Below are positions 1 through 9,794 of a DNA stretch of 64,000 nucleotides, piece by piece. The notes beneath the pieces are model-generated. The model was not told the DNA's origin. It made no database searches and saw nothing but the letters and a program-made list of their open reading frames with translations. The position numbers and the translations under genes were made by a program. Origin of the DNA: Ralstonia sp. 25mfcol4.1 (lineage in GTDB: Bacteria > Pseudomonadota > Gammaproteobacteria > Burkholderiales > Burkholderiaceae); NCBI RefSeq assembly GCF_900104095.1, contig NZ_FNJO01000003.1, forward strand, positions 434,001 through 498,000, written 5' to 3'. Each line of letters begins with the position of its first letter. The first letter of the stretch is position 1.

Positions 1-92
1 ACAAGATCGACGCTTTCGTCGGTGCCCGCCACGAGACCCGCAGCGGCTTTCTGGCCCGCGCCGCGATGGAAGCCATGGCCAGTGACGCGTGA
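1..92 (+). CDS. HicB-like antitoxin, C-terminal fragment
   Basis: Only the last 29 codons are present, ending at TGA 90-92. The tail reads KIDAFVGARHETRSGFLARA and then continues to the stop. A 'TRSGFLA.AA..AM' helix is typical of the ribbon-helix-helix or HTH C-terminus of HicB-type antitoxins, which neutralise HicA mRNA interferases and repress their own operon. No hicA lies downstream; mutS follows after about 200 bases, so any toxin partner would be upstream of the window. The call rests on a short tail, and another RHH/Arc-type DNA-binding protein is possible. Confidence 0.6.
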   Translation, partial: KIDAFVGARHETRSGFLARAAMEAMASDA

Positions 93-163
93 GCCTGCGC
101 AACGGCTCCGAATTCCCGAGCAAAAATGAGAATCGGGGACGAGGTTCCGACAGGGGCTGGCGG

Positions 164-169
164 TAAAAT
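164..169 (+). promoter_or_regulatory. Possible -10 element of mutS
   Basis: TAAAAT at 164-169 lies in the spacer between the antitoxin tail and mutS, about 130 bases before the mutS ATG. I see no convincing -35 at the right distance, so this is only a candidate. Confidence 0.3.
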
Positions 170-300
170 GCCGCTTTGCGCCGCGAGCCCAAACAGGCCG
201 GTGATGCCGGGAACGCTCCGCGCGTCCGCCCGACTGCCTGCCTGACCCGCGGCAACCGATATACCGGCGGCCCCACTGTGGCGCTGCCCGAGAGGAATGC

Positions 301-3102
301 ATGTCCGCTGAAGCCCTTTCCAACCTGTCCACGACTTCTCCCGACGACACGCCGCGCGAGGACGACATCCACGCCGCCCGCGACGCCGCCCTGTCGGCCG
401 AAGCACTGGCCGCCGCCGAAGGCACGACGCCGCGCGGCGGCAGATCCGGCAAATCGGACAAGGCTGAGAAGCACACGCCAATGATGCTGCAGTATCTACG
501 CATCAAGGCGGACCATCCGGACACGTTGCTCTTCTACCGGATGGGCGACTTCTATGAACTGTTCCACGACGACGCCGAGAAGGCTGCCCGCCTGCTCGAC
601 ATCACGCTGACGTCGCGTGGGCAGTCCGGCGGCGTGCCGATCCGCATGGCGGGCATCCCGTTCCACTCGGTCGATCAATATCTGGCGCGCCTGGTCAAAC
701 TTGGCGAATCGGTGGCGATCTGCGAGCAGATTGGCGATCCGGCTACGAGCAAGGGGCCGGTCGAACGCAAGGTCGTACGCATCGTCACGCCAGGCACGCT
801 GACCGACGCGGCGCTGCTGCCCGACAAGACCGACAGCTATCTGATGGCCGTACACCAGCAGACCACGCGCCGCGGCGTCAGCAAGACAGGCCTGGCGTGG
901 CTGAACCTGGCCAGCGGGGAACTGCGCCTGATGGAATGCGATGCCGCCCAGTTGTCGCGCGAGCTCGAACGCATCCGCCCGGCCGAGCTGCTGTATGCGG
1001 ACGGCATGGATCTGCCCGTGCTGGAGTGTGCCCGCACGCGCCTGCCCGAATGGCATTTCGACCAGGACGCCGGCACGCGTCGGCTGCGCGAGCAGATTGG
1101 CGTGGCAAGCCTGGAGCCCTTCGGCTGCGCCGGACTGGGCGCCGCCCTTGGCGCGGCGGGCGCGCTGCTCAACTATGCCGCCACCACGCAAGGGCAATCG
1201 CTGCGCCACGTACAGGGCGTCACCGTCGAGCGGGAATCCGAGTTCGTCGGGCTCGATACCGCGACACGGCGCAATCTCGAACTGACCGAAACGCTGCGTG
1301 GCGGCGAATCGCCGACGCTGTTCTCGCTGCTCGACACCTGCTCGACGACGATGGGCAGCCGCGCGCTGCGCCACTGGCTGCATCACCCGCTGCGCGACCC
1401 GGCGCTGCCGCGTGCGCGTCAGCAGGCGATTGGCGTACTGATCGCGCAAGATCCGGAAATCGTGCGCGCCACGCTCCGCAGGCTGTGCGATGTCGAACGC
1501 GTCACGGCCCGGCTGGCGCTCCTGTCGGCGCGGCCGCGAGACCTGTCGTCGCTGCGCGACACGCTGGGCGCGCTGCCCGCCGTCCAGGCCAGCGTCAGCG
1601 CCGCGCACGAATCGCCGTTGCTGGCGCAGACGATCGACGAACTCGAAGTGCCGGCTGACTGCCTGTCGCTGTTGACGCGCGCGGTGGCCGAGGAACCATC
1701 GACGGTCATCCGCGATGGCGGCGTGATCGCACGCGGCTACGATGCCGAGCTCGACGAACTGCGCGACATTTCCGAAAACTGCGGCCAGTTCCTGATCGAG
1801 CTGGAAACGCGTGAACGCACACGTACCGGCATCTCGAACCTGCGTGTCGAGTACAACCGCGTGCATGGCTTCTATATTGAAGTGACGAACGGCCAGGCCG
1901 ACAAGGTGCCGGACGACTATCGCCGCCGCCAGACGCTGAAGAATGCCGAACGCTACATCACGCCGGAACTCAAGGCCTTCGAAGACAAGGCGCTGTCGGC
2001 GCAGGACCGCGCCCTGGCACGCGAGAAGCAGCTTTACGAAGCACTGCTGCAGGCGCTGCTGCCCCATATCGGCAGCCTGCAACGCGTGGCGGGCGCGCTG
2101 GCGCGGCTGGACGTCCTGACCACGCTGGCCGAACGCGCCCGCACGCTCGACTGGACCCAGCCGGAGCGGGTCAGCGAAAACGTGGTGGACATCGCACAAG
2201 GCCGGCACCCGGTGGTGGAGGGGCAGCTGGCAGCGGAATCGATCGCCTTCATCGCCAACGACTGCCAGCTCAACGAGGCGCGCAAGCTGCTGCTGATCAC
2301 CGGCCCGAACATGGGCGGCAAGTCGACTTTCATGCGCCAGACAGCCCTGATCGTGCTGCTGGCCTGCGTTGGCGCGTGGGTGCCGGCGCGGCAAGCCAGG
2401 ATCGGGCCGATCGACCGCATCTTCACGCGGATCGGGGCGGCCGACGACCTCGCTGGCGGACGCTCCACCTTCATGGTGGAAATGACCGAGGCGGCGGGCA
2501 TCCTTCATAACGCCACCCCGTCGAGCCTGGTGCTGATGGACGAAATCGGCCGGGGCACGTCGACATTCGACGGCCTGGCGCTGGCCTGGGCGATTGCGCG
2601 CCACCTGCTGTCGCACAACCGCAGCCACACGCTGTTCGCCACGCACTATTTCGAGTTGACGCAACTGCCGCAGGAGTTTCCGCAGGCGGCCAATGTCCAT
2701 CTGTCCGCCGTGGAGCACGGCGATGGCATCGTCTTCCTGCATGCCGTGCAGGACGGGCCGGCCAGTCAGAGCTACGGCCTGCAGGTTGCGCAACTGGCGG
2801 GCGTGCCGCAACCCGTGATTCGCGCCGCGCGCAAGCATCTGGCATGGCTGGAGCAGCAATCGGCCGATGCCACGCCGACGCCGCAGATGGACCTGTTCGC
2901 GGCACCGGCCACGCCGCCGGATGACGACGACACTGTATCGGTTACGGCTTCCGCATCGGTCGGGCAGGCAATGGAACAGGCTGCCGCACGGGAAGCCCTG
3001 GAAGCGCTGACCGCCATCGACCCGGACAGCCTGTCGCCGCGCGACGCGCTGGAGGCGCTGTACCGGCTCAAGGCCATTGCGGAATCTGCCGCCCAGGCAT
3101 GA
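301..3102 (+). CDS. mutS: DNA mismatch repair protein MutS
   Basis: MutS binds mismatches and small loops and recruits MutL. The protein has 933 residues, longer than the usual ~850-880. The excess is a low-complexity N-terminal stretch of about 60 residues before the conserved '[10 protein letters not shown]' start of the mismatch-binding domain. The mismatch-wedging F-x-E is F84-Y-E86 (GDFYELF). The ABC-type ATPase has Walker [10 protein letters not shown] at 668-676 and Walker [11 protein letters not shown] with D747/E748. The C-terminus carries the acidic linker and dimerisation helices. The Met at 481 would give a start without the extension, but 301 keeps the conventional length for Burkholderiales. 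The stop overlaps the next gene's ATG (ATGA). Confidence 0.97.
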   Translation: MSAEALSNLSTTSPDDTPREDDIHAARDAALSAEALAAAEGTTPRGGRSGKSDKAEKHTPMMLQYLRIKADHPDTLLFYRMGDFYELFHDDAEKAARLLDITLTSRGQSGGVPIRMAGIPFHSVDQYLARLVKLGESVAICEQIGDPATSKGPVERKVVRIVTPGTLTDAALLPDKTDSYLMAVHQQTTRRGVSKTGLAWLNLASGELRLMECDAAQLSRELERIRPAELLYADGMDLPVLECARTRLPEWHFDQDAGTRRLREQIGVASLEPFGCAGLGAALGAAGALLNYAATTQGQSLRHVQGVTVERESEFVGLDTATRRNLELTETLRGGESPTLFSLLDTCSTTMGSRALRHWLHHPLRDPALPRARQQAIGVLIAQDPEIVRATLRRLCDVERVTARLALLSARPRDLSSLRDTLGALPAVQASVSAAHESPLLAQTIDELEVPADCLSLLTRAVAEEPSTVIRDGGVIARGYDAELDELRDISENCGQFLIELETRERTRTGISNLRVEYNRVHGFYIEVTNGQADKVPDDYRRRQTLKNAERYITPELKAFEDKALSAQDRALAREKQLYEALLQALLPHIGSLQRVAGALARLDVLTTLAERARTLDWTQPERVSENVVDIAQGRHPVVEGQLAAESIAFIANDCQLNEARKLLLITGPNMGGKSTFMRQTALIVLLACVGAWVPARQARIGPIDRIFTRIGAADDLAGGRSTFMVEMTEAAGILHNATPSSLVLMDEIGRGTSTFDGLALAWAIARHLLSHNRSHTLFATHYFELTQLPQEFPQAANVHLSAVEHGDGIVFLHAVQDGPASQSYGLQVAQLAGVPQPVIRAARKHLAWLEQQSADATPTPQMDLFAAPATPPDDDDTVSVTASASVGQAMEQAAAREALEALTAIDPDSLSPRDALEALYRLKAIAESAAQA

Positions 3103-4151
3103 GAGCCATGCACGGCTCCGGACGCCTGGCCCTGGCAGCGGCCGTCCTGGCTGGCTGCGTCTGCCTGACGACACCGGGCGCTGCCATGGCGGCACGCACT
3201 AGCAAGGTCTCGCCGCCACCCGCACCTGCCGTGCAGCTCACGCGCATGGCCCTGATCGCTGACGTGCCGCAATGGCCAGCGGCGGAAGCCGATATGGCGG
3301 CACTGTTCGACCAGATGAACGCGCGACAGGTCGCGCTGATCGTGCATGCCGGCGGCATCAAGGGGGACACGGAATCCTGCGGAGACGCTGTGCTGGGCGC
3401 GCGACTGCGCGCGCTCGACGACGCTCCCGCGCCATTGCTCTATGTCCCGGGGGAAACCGACTGGGCAGAATGCCAGAAGCCGGTCAACGGCAGATTCGAT
3501 GCAGTCGAGCGCCTGAACCGGCTACGCGAACTGTTCTTTCCGGTGGATGCCACGCTCGGCCGACGCACGATCCCCGTGGTGCGGCAGTCGGATCAGGCCA
3601 TGTTCCGCAGCTTTCGCGAGAACGTGCGGCTGGTGGAAGGCAACGTGATGGTGGTCGGACTGAACCTGCCTGGGGACAACAATCACTATCGCAGCGAAGG
3701 TGGCCGCAACGGCGAGTTCGAAGACCGTCGCGAGGCCAACCGGCAATGGCTGCACCGGGCATTTTCGGTGGCCACCCAGCGCGATCTGCCAGGCGTTCTT
3801 GTGGTGGTCCACGCCGACCCGATGTTCGGCAACGGCTGGGAGAAGCGCGGCAAGCCATCGCTGCTCGATGGATTCCTGCGACGTGGCACGCGCGATGGCT
3901 ACCTTGAATTCAAGAAACAACTACGTGACCTGACCACGAAGTTCCCGGGCCAGGTCCTGCTCGTTCATGCCAGCGACAGTGGCTTCAGCGTCGACAAGCC
4001 GCTGCGCGACACGGCGGGCAAGCTAGTCGGTAACTTTACGCGCGTGGCGTTGCCGATCGGCAATCCGTCGCGCTGGGTCGAATTGACCGTCACACCCGGC
4101 ACGCGATCGGTGTTCCAGGTGGAACTGCGGGACGGGCCGAAGCCCAACTAG
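3099..4151 (+). CDS. Exported metallophosphoesterase-like protein, divergent active site
   Basis: A 350-residue protein whose ATG overlaps the mutS TGA (ATGA), which suggests translational coupling; an alternative ATG lies at 3108. The N-terminus is a signal peptide. It contains a lipobox-like LAGC (C20) as well as a later AMA|A signal peptidase I site, so it is either a lipoprotein or a soluble periplasmic protein. The core resembles calcineurin-like phosphoesterases in order (IADV, a GGIKGD loop, PGETDW where GNHD/E is usual, [14 protein letters not shown]). Several canonical metal ligands are replaced. It may therefore be a divergent or inactive phosphoesterase. Substrate unknown. Confidence 0.7.
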   Translation: MRAMHGSGRLALAAAVLAGCVCLTTPGAAMAARTSKVSPPPAPAVQLTRMALIADVPQWPAAEADMAALFDQMNARQVALIVHAGGIKGDTESCGDAVLGARLRALDDAPAPLLYVPGETDWAECQKPVNGRFDAVERLNRLRELFFPVDATLGRRTIPVVRQSDQAMFRSFRENVRLVEGNVMVVGLNLPGDNNHYRSEGGRNGEFEDRREANRQWLHRAFSVATQRDLPGVLVVVHADPMFGNGWEKRGKPSLLDGFLRRGTRDGYLEFKKQLRDLTTKFPGQVLLVHASDSGFSVDKPLRDTAGKLVGNFTRVALPIGNPSRWVELTVTPGTRSVFQVELRDGPKPN

Positions 4152-4216
4152 CGCCAGCCAGAGGGCCGGCGGAATTGACCTGCATCATGCCTCGGCCAGC
4201 CTGCTGAGTCCAAATG

Positions 4217-4244
4217 AAAAAAGCCGGCAGATGCCGGCTTTTTT
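4217..4244. terminator. Bidirectional rho-independent terminator
   Basis: A perfect stem AAAAAAGCCGGCA / TGCCGGCTTTTTT with a GA centre lies between the convergent genes ending at 4151 (+) and 4300 (-). The A-run and T-run make it usable on both strands. Confidence 0.9.
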
Positions 4245-4299
4245 CATATTCGCGATGACCTGTCGCGTATCGCTCGACTGGCAGGGATCCGTTATCGAA

Positions 4300-4839
4300 T
4301 CAGTGCAGCGTGCGCGGGCTGTCTGCCTCGCCGCCATCGTCCTCGTCTTCGTCGACGACTTCGATGCCCGATGCGCCATGCGCATGGCCGTGTCCCACTT
4401 CCTCGGCGGTGGCTTCACGCACCTCGGACACTTTCAGCCAGAAGCGCAGCGCCATGCCCGCCAGCGGGTGGTTGCCGTCCAGCACGACCTTCTCTTCGGC
4501 CACGTCGGTCACCGTGTAGATGATCGAATCCTCGTCGTCACCGTCCTCGGGCACGCCCTCGAACTGCATGCCGACTTCCAGCGGCTCGGGAAAGCGGTCG
4601 CGCGGCTCAACCTTCACCAGTTCGGCATCGTAGTCGCCGAACGCGTCTTCGGGTTCCAGCTGCAGTTGGGTCTCGAAACCGGCATCGTGGCCGTCCAGAG
4701 CTTCCTCGATCTTGGGGAACGTGCCATCATACCCGCCGTGCAAGTAGACCATCGGCTCATCGGATTCCTCGATGAGATTGCCCTGCGCGTCCGACAGCTT
4801 GTACACAACGGACACCACCGTGTTCTTAGCGATTTTCAA
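4300..4839 (-). CDS. slyD: FKBP-type peptidyl-prolyl isomerase, SlyD-like
   Basis: A peptidyl-prolyl cis-trans isomerase and chaperone of the SlyD type (179 residues), which helps folding and, in relatives, nickel delivery. The FKBP part begins LKIAKNTVVSVVYKL and contains EPMVYLHGG and the EDAFGDYD loop. An insert-in-flap domain follows, then HPLAGMALRFWLKV. The tail is His-rich (GHGHAHG) and then strongly acidic, consistent with the metal-binding tail of SlyD. I chose the TTG at 4839 because GGAG lies 7 bases upstream and the family begins here; reading on to 4911 would add 24 unnatural residues. The start lies only 11 bases from the divergent oxygenase ATG. Confidence 0.93.
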   Translation of the reverse strand: MKIAKNTVVSVVYKLSDAQGNLIEESDEPMVYLHGGYDGTFPKIEEALDGHDAGFETQLQLEPEDAFGDYDAELVKVEPRDRFPEPLEVGMQFEGVPEDGDDEDSIIYTVTDVAEEKVVLDGNHPLAGMALRFWLKVSEVREATAEEVGHGHAHGASGIEVVDEDEDDGGEADSPRTLH

Positions 4840-4850
4840 TTCTTGACTCC

Positions 4851-6059
4851 ATGAGCGATTCCGCATTATACGCGCAGGCCCTGCCTGCGGGCCCCATTGA
4901 TCCCGACGCACCGCTCACGCTGCTCGGGGGCATGACGCCCGCGGCATTCATGCGTGACATCTGGCACCGCAAACCGTTGCTGATTCGACAGGCCGTGCCC
5001 GGAATTGTGCCCCCTGTGTCGCGCGAATCGCTTTTTGAACTGGCCGATCGGGACGATGTGGAATCGCGCCTGGTGTCGTACTTTCGCAACCGCTGGAAGC
5101 TCGAACACGGCCCGTTCGCCGAAGACAACCTGCCGTCACGCAAGTCGGGCAAGTGGACGCTGCTGGTGCAGGGCGTGAACCTGCACAACAGGGCGGCCGC
5201 CGAACTGATGAGCCAGTTCCGCTTCGTGCCCGACGCGCGGCTCGACGACGTCATGATCAGCTATGCCACCGACGGCGGCGGCGTGGGCCCGCATTTCGAT
5301 TCGTACGACGTTTTCCTGCTGCAAGTATCGGGCCGACGCCGGTGGCGCATTTCGTCACAGACCAAGCTCGATCTGATCCCGGACATGCCGCTGAAAATCC
5401 TCTCGGACTTCAGCGCCGAAGAGGAATGGATGCTGGAACCCGGCGACATGCTTTACCTGCCGCCGCAGTACGCCCACGACGGCATCGCCGAAGGGGAATG
5501 CATGACGGCGTCGATCGGCTTCCGCGCGCCGGCCTACCGTGAACTGGCGGGCCACTTCCTGGCCTGGCTGTCTGAAACGGTCGAGGGCAACGAGGCGCTG
5601 GACGGCCGCTATGCCGACGCTGGCGAGGCGGCCACAGCCACCCCGGCCCAGTTGCCCGCCGGCCTGGCCCGCGCCGTCGCCGACCGGCTGCAGGCGCTGA
5701 AATGGGACAAGGGCATGGTGTCCGAATTCCTCGGGTCATACCTGTCGGAGCCCAAGCAGTCGGTCCAGTTCGACGAGATCGCGGAAATCAGCCTGAAGCA
5801 ATACACGAAGCTGGCCAAGGCGCATGGCGTGGTCCTTGCTCCGGGCTCCATTGCGCTCTACGACCGCACAAACTTCTTCCTGAACGGCGAAGCGTACGAA
5901 CCGCCGCCGGCCCTGGCGAAATGGCTGCGGCGCCTGGCAGACCTGCGCCAGCTGACCGCCGAGGAAGTGGCTGCGTGCGCGGCACTTCCGGATCTCATGG
6001 ACACGTTTCACGACTGGACCATGGAAGGCTGGTTGCAGATTGCGCCAGCACGTGTGTAA
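4851..6059 (+). CDS. roxA: JmjC/cupin ribosomal oxygenase, RoxA (YcfD) type
   Basis: A 2-oxoglutarate/Fe(II) dioxygenase of the YcfD/RoxA family (402 residues; the E. coli member is 373 and hydroxylates an arginine of ribosomal protein L16). The N-terminal DIWHRKPLLIRQA motif is characteristic. The iron ligands are visible as H148-F-D150 (GPHFDSYDVFLLQ) and H209 (PPQYAHDG) on the double-stranded beta helix. A C-terminal winged-helix-like domain follows. No clear Shine-Dalgarno precedes the ATG, and the region between the two divergent starts is only 11 bases, so translation may be weakly initiated or leaderless. L16 as target is inferred from the family. Confidence 0.9.
   Translation: MSDSALYAQALPAGPIDPDAPLTLLGGMTPAAFMRDIWHRKPLLIRQAVPGIVPPVSRESLFELADRDDVESRLVSYFRNRWKLEHGPFAEDNLPSRKSGKWTLLVQGVNLHNRAAAELMSQFRFVPDARLDDVMISYATDGGGVGPHFDSYDVFLLQVSGRRRWRISSQTKLDLIPDMPLKILSDFSAEEEWMLEPGDMLYLPPQYAHDGIAEGECMTASIGFRAPAYRELAGHFLAWLSETVEGNEALDGRYADAGEAATATPAQLPAGLARAVADRLQALKWDKGMVSEFLGSYLSEPKQSVQFDEIAEISLKQYTKLAKAHGVVLAPGSIALYDRTNFFLNGEAYEPPPALAKWLRRLADLRQLTAEEVAACAALPDLMDTFHDWTMEGWLQIAPARV
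4865..4870 (-). promoter_or_regulatory. slyD -10 element inside roxA
   Basis: The minus strand reads TATAAT here, within codons 5-7 of roxA. Transcription would begin near 4858 and give a ~20-base slyD leader holding the GGAG. No good -35 is visible. Confidence 0.55.
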
Positions 6060-6095
6060 TTTTGCGTAACAGAATGAACCGACATATTTCGCCTA

Positions 6096-6124
6096 TACAC
6101 AAGGCGGGAAAACGCGGATATAAT
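6096..6124 (+). promoter_or_regulatory. Sigma-70 type promoter of the small lipoprotein gene
   Basis: TACACA (6096-6101), a 17-base spacer and a perfect TATAAT (6119-6124) lie about 135 bases before the ATG at 6259. The expected leader would be ~125 bases and would include the palindrome at 6199-6216. Confidence 0.65.
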
Positions 6125-6198
6125 CGCCCGCTGGCTAGTACTGTGGACCACTGCACTGTCGGCACCCGGGAGAGCCTCATATTTGCAGTACAAGAGCG

Positions 6199-6216
6199 AT
6201 AATTACCGGTAATTAT
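6199..6216. promoter_or_regulatory. Perfect 18-bp palindrome in the lipoprotein leader
   Basis: ATAATTACCGGTAATTAT is a perfect AT-rich inverted repeat between the promoter and the start codon of the small lipoprotein gene. It could be a dimeric repressor operator or an RNA hairpin in the leader. No T-run follows, so it is not a terminator. Confidence 0.5.
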
Positions 6217-6258
6217 TCATCGCCTGTTTTCGTTTTATTAAAAGTTAAAGGACGAACA

Positions 6259-6498
6259 ATGAAGAAGTCTCTCCTGATCGCATCCCTGCTGGCTGCTGTT
6301 GCTCTGGCCGCTTGCGGCAAGAAAGAAGAAGCCGCTGCCCCCGCTGCTGATACCGCTGCTTCGGCTCCCGCCGCTGCTGCTCCGGCTGCTGACGCTTCGG
6401 CTCCCGCAGCTGCTGCTCCGGCTGCTGACGCTTCGGCCCCGGCTGCCGACGCTTCGGCTCCGGCTGCTGACGCTTCGGCTCCGGCTGCCAAGCAGTAA
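6259..6498 (+). CDS. Small Ala-rich repeat lipoprotein
   Basis: A 79-residue protein with a clean lipoprotein signal (MKKSLLIASLLAAVALAAC, lipobox LAAC, C19). The mature part is GKKEEA followed by imperfect repeats of AADASAP almost to the end. It resembles the low-complexity entericidin/histone-tail-like lipoproteins common in Burkholderiaceae, but no enzymatic domain is visible. AAAGGA lies 6 bases before the ATG. A strong promoter and terminator flank it, so it is a single-gene unit, probably well expressed. The repeat is encoded by near-identical DNA units and may vary in copy number between strains. Function unknown. Confidence 0.85.
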   Translation: MKKSLLIASLLAAVALAACGKKEEAAAPAADTAASAPAAAAPAADASAPAAAAPAADASAPAADASAPAADASAPAAKQ

Positions 6499-6517
6499 TC
6501 GGATCTTTCCGAAAAAC

Positions 6518-6545
6518 AAAAAGCCGACCTTCGGGTCGGCTTTTT
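6518..6545 (+). terminator. Rho-independent terminator with UUCG loop
   Basis: AAAAAGCCGACC / GGTCGGCTTTTT arms enclose a TTCG tetraloop 20 bases after the lipoprotein stop. The A-run upstream lets it also serve the minus-strand MBL gene that ends at 6597. Confidence 0.92.
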
Positions 6546-6596
6546 GTTTTGGCGATTATCTGACGCCTCTCTATTAGCGGGATCGGCGCTCGCCGA

Positions 6597-7385
6597 TTAT
6601 GCCCGCACGGGCTGCCAGCCCAACCCCTCTTCCTGATCCGCGATCAGAATTTCATCAGGCAGTACTCCCAGCACCGTGGCCAGCGCGCCCGCTGCAAGTT
6701 CGCGGGTATTGTTCTGCTTGCTCAGGTGCGCCGCCACCACGCGCGACAAGCCTGCATGGATCACCTGCGACAGGATGCTGGCCGCGATATCGTTGGCCAG
6801 GTGACCGAAGTCACCGCCGATCCGCCGCTTCAGCGACCATGGATAGACCGAGTTGGCCAGCATGTCGCGGTCATGGTTGCATTCCAGGACCAGCGCATGC
6901 ACGCCTGCCAGCCGTGCCGTGACGTAGGGTGTTTCCATGCCGGCATCGGTCAGTACGCCAAGCCGGGCATCGCCATCGGTCAGCACGAACTGCAGCGGCT
7001 CGCGCGCATCGTGCGGCACGGTATAGGGATGAATCTGAAGACCACCCACCGAAAACACGTGATCGGCGCAACATACCCGCACGTCGGCCTGGTCCGCGCC
7101 ACGCATATGCGAAGTGGCCAGCCAGGTGCCGTGACTCGTATGAACGGGCAGCTTGTGCCGCGCGGCAAACGCGTAGGCGGAGCCCACGTGGTCGCCGTGC
7201 TCGTGGGTGACCAGCACCGCATCGAGTTGCGAGGGCGATACACCGAGCCGCTCAAGACGACGTGCCGTTTCCTTGATCCCGAAGCCACAGTCGAGCAGCA
7301 CACGCGTCACGGACGCGCCCTCGCCGGCCTCGATCAGCAGCGAATTGCCTTCGCTGCCACTTCCCAAAAAAGCAAAGCGCATCAT
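6597..7385 (-). CDS. MBL-fold metallo-hydrolase, YycJ/WalJ-like
   Basis: A metallo-beta-lactamase-fold hydrolase of 262 residues. The dinuclear zinc motif HxHxDH is seen as VTHEHGDH, with the further ligands expected in SHGTW/HDAREP and ECNHD. The N-terminus FAFLGSGSEGNS is typical of the YycJ-like subgroup, related to DNA/RNA-processing or exonuclease-type MBL proteins. It is the last gene of dapA-bamC-MBL, 67 bases after bamC. Two ATGs stand in tandem (7385 and 7382). Substrate not deducible. Confidence 0.88.
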   Translation of the reverse strand: MMRFAFLGSGSEGNSLLIEAGEGASVTRVLLDCGFGIKETARRLERLGVSPSQLDAVLVTHEHGDHVGSAYAFAARHKLPVHTSHGTWLATSHMRGADQADVRVCCADHVFSVGGLQIHPYTVPHDAREPLQFVLTDGDARLGVLTDAGMETPYVTARLAGVHALVLECNHDRDMLANSVYPWSLKRRIGGDFGHLANDIAASILSQVIHAGLSRVVAAHLSKQNNTRELAAGALATVLGVLPDEILIADQEEGLGWQPVRA

Positions 7386-7452
7386 CGATGCGCTCGCCTG
7401 GGGAGATGCCCGACGGCGGGCGCCGTCGGGATCGATGGACTACCGACGCCCA

Positions 7453-8709
7453 TCAGTGCAGCTGTTCGTCCAGCAGCGACAGGATACGCTTGCTGATCTC
7501 GGTGTTTTCCGGCTGGCCGGCATCGTTCTGCACCGTGACCGTCGTACCCGTGCCATTGCCCTTCAGCGACACGCGATACTTCTTCGCGGTCTTGCCGTCG
7601 TTGGGCTTGGTGAACAGCTTGGAGAAGAAGCCGCGATCGTCCACCGCCTGCTTCGGATCCACGTAGCGCACGTAGTAAAGGCCTTGTGCGCGGTCACGAT
7701 CTTCCACCGTGAAATTTACGCGATCCAGCGACAGGCCGACCGAGCGCCAAGCGCGATCGAACGGCTCCGGCAGTTGCAGTGCCGGCGAGCCATTGACCTG
7801 GGCCAGGAACGACTTGCTTTCAGCGGCGCTGGCCGTCGCTGCGCCCGTTGCCGCGGCGGCACCGATGCCCGTGGCGTCGCCCGACGGTGCCGGGGCGGCG
7901 GCGGCCGCAGCATTGCCCACCGGCGTCGGGTTCTTGGCCATCTGGTTGGCCTGTTCCTTCTGCACGCCCAGGCGCTGCGCCAGACGCGACAGGAATTCGG
8001 CTTCCAGCTCCGGATCGGCCGGACGCGGCGTCCAGACGGTGGTCGACTTGTCGACGCCGGTCAGTTGCTCCTGCGCGCCACGGTGGCTGATGAACACTTC
8101 GAGCTGGCCGTTCTGGGCACGTTCCACACGCGTACGGAACTTGTCACGCTCGGAGGTCGAGTACAGGCCATCGAACACCTTGCCGATCGTATTGCGGATG
8201 ATGTCCTGCGGAATCTTGGCGCGGTTCTCGGCCCAGTCCGTCTCCATGATGCCGGTCTGAGGCGAATCCTGCGTCAGCAGGAAGCCGTTTTCCTGCCAGA
8301 AGCCGCGCAGCGACTCCCACAGCTGGTCGGCACGCATGCCATTGCTGATGACGAGCCAACGCTGGTTGCCATCACGCTCCATGCGGATGCCCTGCGAGGA
8401 CGGCAGCACGTTGGTGGCCGGTTCGGCCTCGCGCGTCTTGGTGGCCTGCTGGTAGTTCGACAGCGTCGACGTACCGGCGGCGTCGGGCACGGTATAGCGG
8501 CGGTCGCCTTCGAGCTTGGTCAGGTCCGGCGGAATGTCCAGCGACGCGGTCTTCTTGCCTTGGGACTTGTAGTCGATCTTGTCGGGCTGCATGGCTTCGT
8601 TGATGCTGCTGCAGCCGGCAATCAGCGTCAGCGCCACCACGGGCGCAACCACGGCGACACGGCGGATCTGCGTCGCGCCGCGACGGTTAAGCTTCTGTTT
8701 CATTGACAC
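7453..8709 (-). CDS. bamC: Outer membrane assembly lipoprotein BamC
   Basis: A lipoprotein of the BAM complex, which inserts beta-barrel proteins into the outer membrane. It has 418 residues with a lipoprotein signal ending LIAGC (C33, or C31 if the second Met at 8703 is used). The N-terminal unstructured region (DKIDYKSQ...LDIPPDLTKL) is the segment that binds BamD in the family. Two helix-grip domains follow, separated by an Ala-rich linker. It lies directly after dapA, the same dapA-bamC order as in E. coli, which supports the call. Confidence 0.93.
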   Translation of the reverse strand: MSMKQKLNRRGATQIRRVAVVAPVVALTLIAGCSSINEAMQPDKIDYKSQGKKTASLDIPPDLTKLEGDRRYTVPDAAGTSTLSNYQQATKTREAEPATNVLPSSQGIRMERDGNQRWLVISNGMRADQLWESLRGFWQENGFLLTQDSPQTGIMETDWAENRAKIPQDIIRNTIGKVFDGLYSTSERDKFRTRVERAQNGQLEVFISHRGAQEQLTGVDKSTTVWTPRPADPELEAEFLSRLAQRLGVQKEQANQMAKNPTPVGNAAAAAAPAPSGDATGIGAAAATGAATASAAESKSFLAQVNGSPALQLPEPFDRAWRSVGLSLDRVNFTVEDRDRAQGLYYVRYVDPKQAVDDRGFFSKLFTKPNDGKTAKKYRVSLKGNGTGTTVTVQNDAGQPENTEISKRILSLLDEQLH

Positions 8710-8761
8710 GTAATCCTGGTTTCAAGAATCGGCGAATAGCCGAACGTTCAGCCGGCGAATC

Positions 8762-9646
<885 letters not shown>

Positions 9647-9680
9647 ATCTCAGGGAATTCGGGAAATTCGAACAAACGGG

Positions 9681-9686
9681 ATTGTA
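9681..9686 (-). promoter_or_regulatory. dapA -10 element
   Basis: The minus strand reads TACAAT 35 bases before the dapA ATG. The -35 is weak. An inverted repeat ACGTTA-N7-TAACGT (9730-9748) lies about 45 bases further upstream and may be an operator. Confidence 0.45.
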
Positions 9687-9794
9687 CCGGAACCGTCAGG
9701 GCCTCCGGACCCCCTATCAGTGAGGGAAAACGTTAGCGGGCGTAACGTGTGGCGCGCCGGTCTCGCCGACCGCCGCCGCTGGGCCCCCCGCGCC

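Noticed and set aside
496-3195. An 899-codon open frame antisense to mutS
   Set aside because: It mirrors mutS codon structure in high-GC DNA, lacks recognisable domains and has an Arg/Gln/His-rich composition typical of shadow frames.
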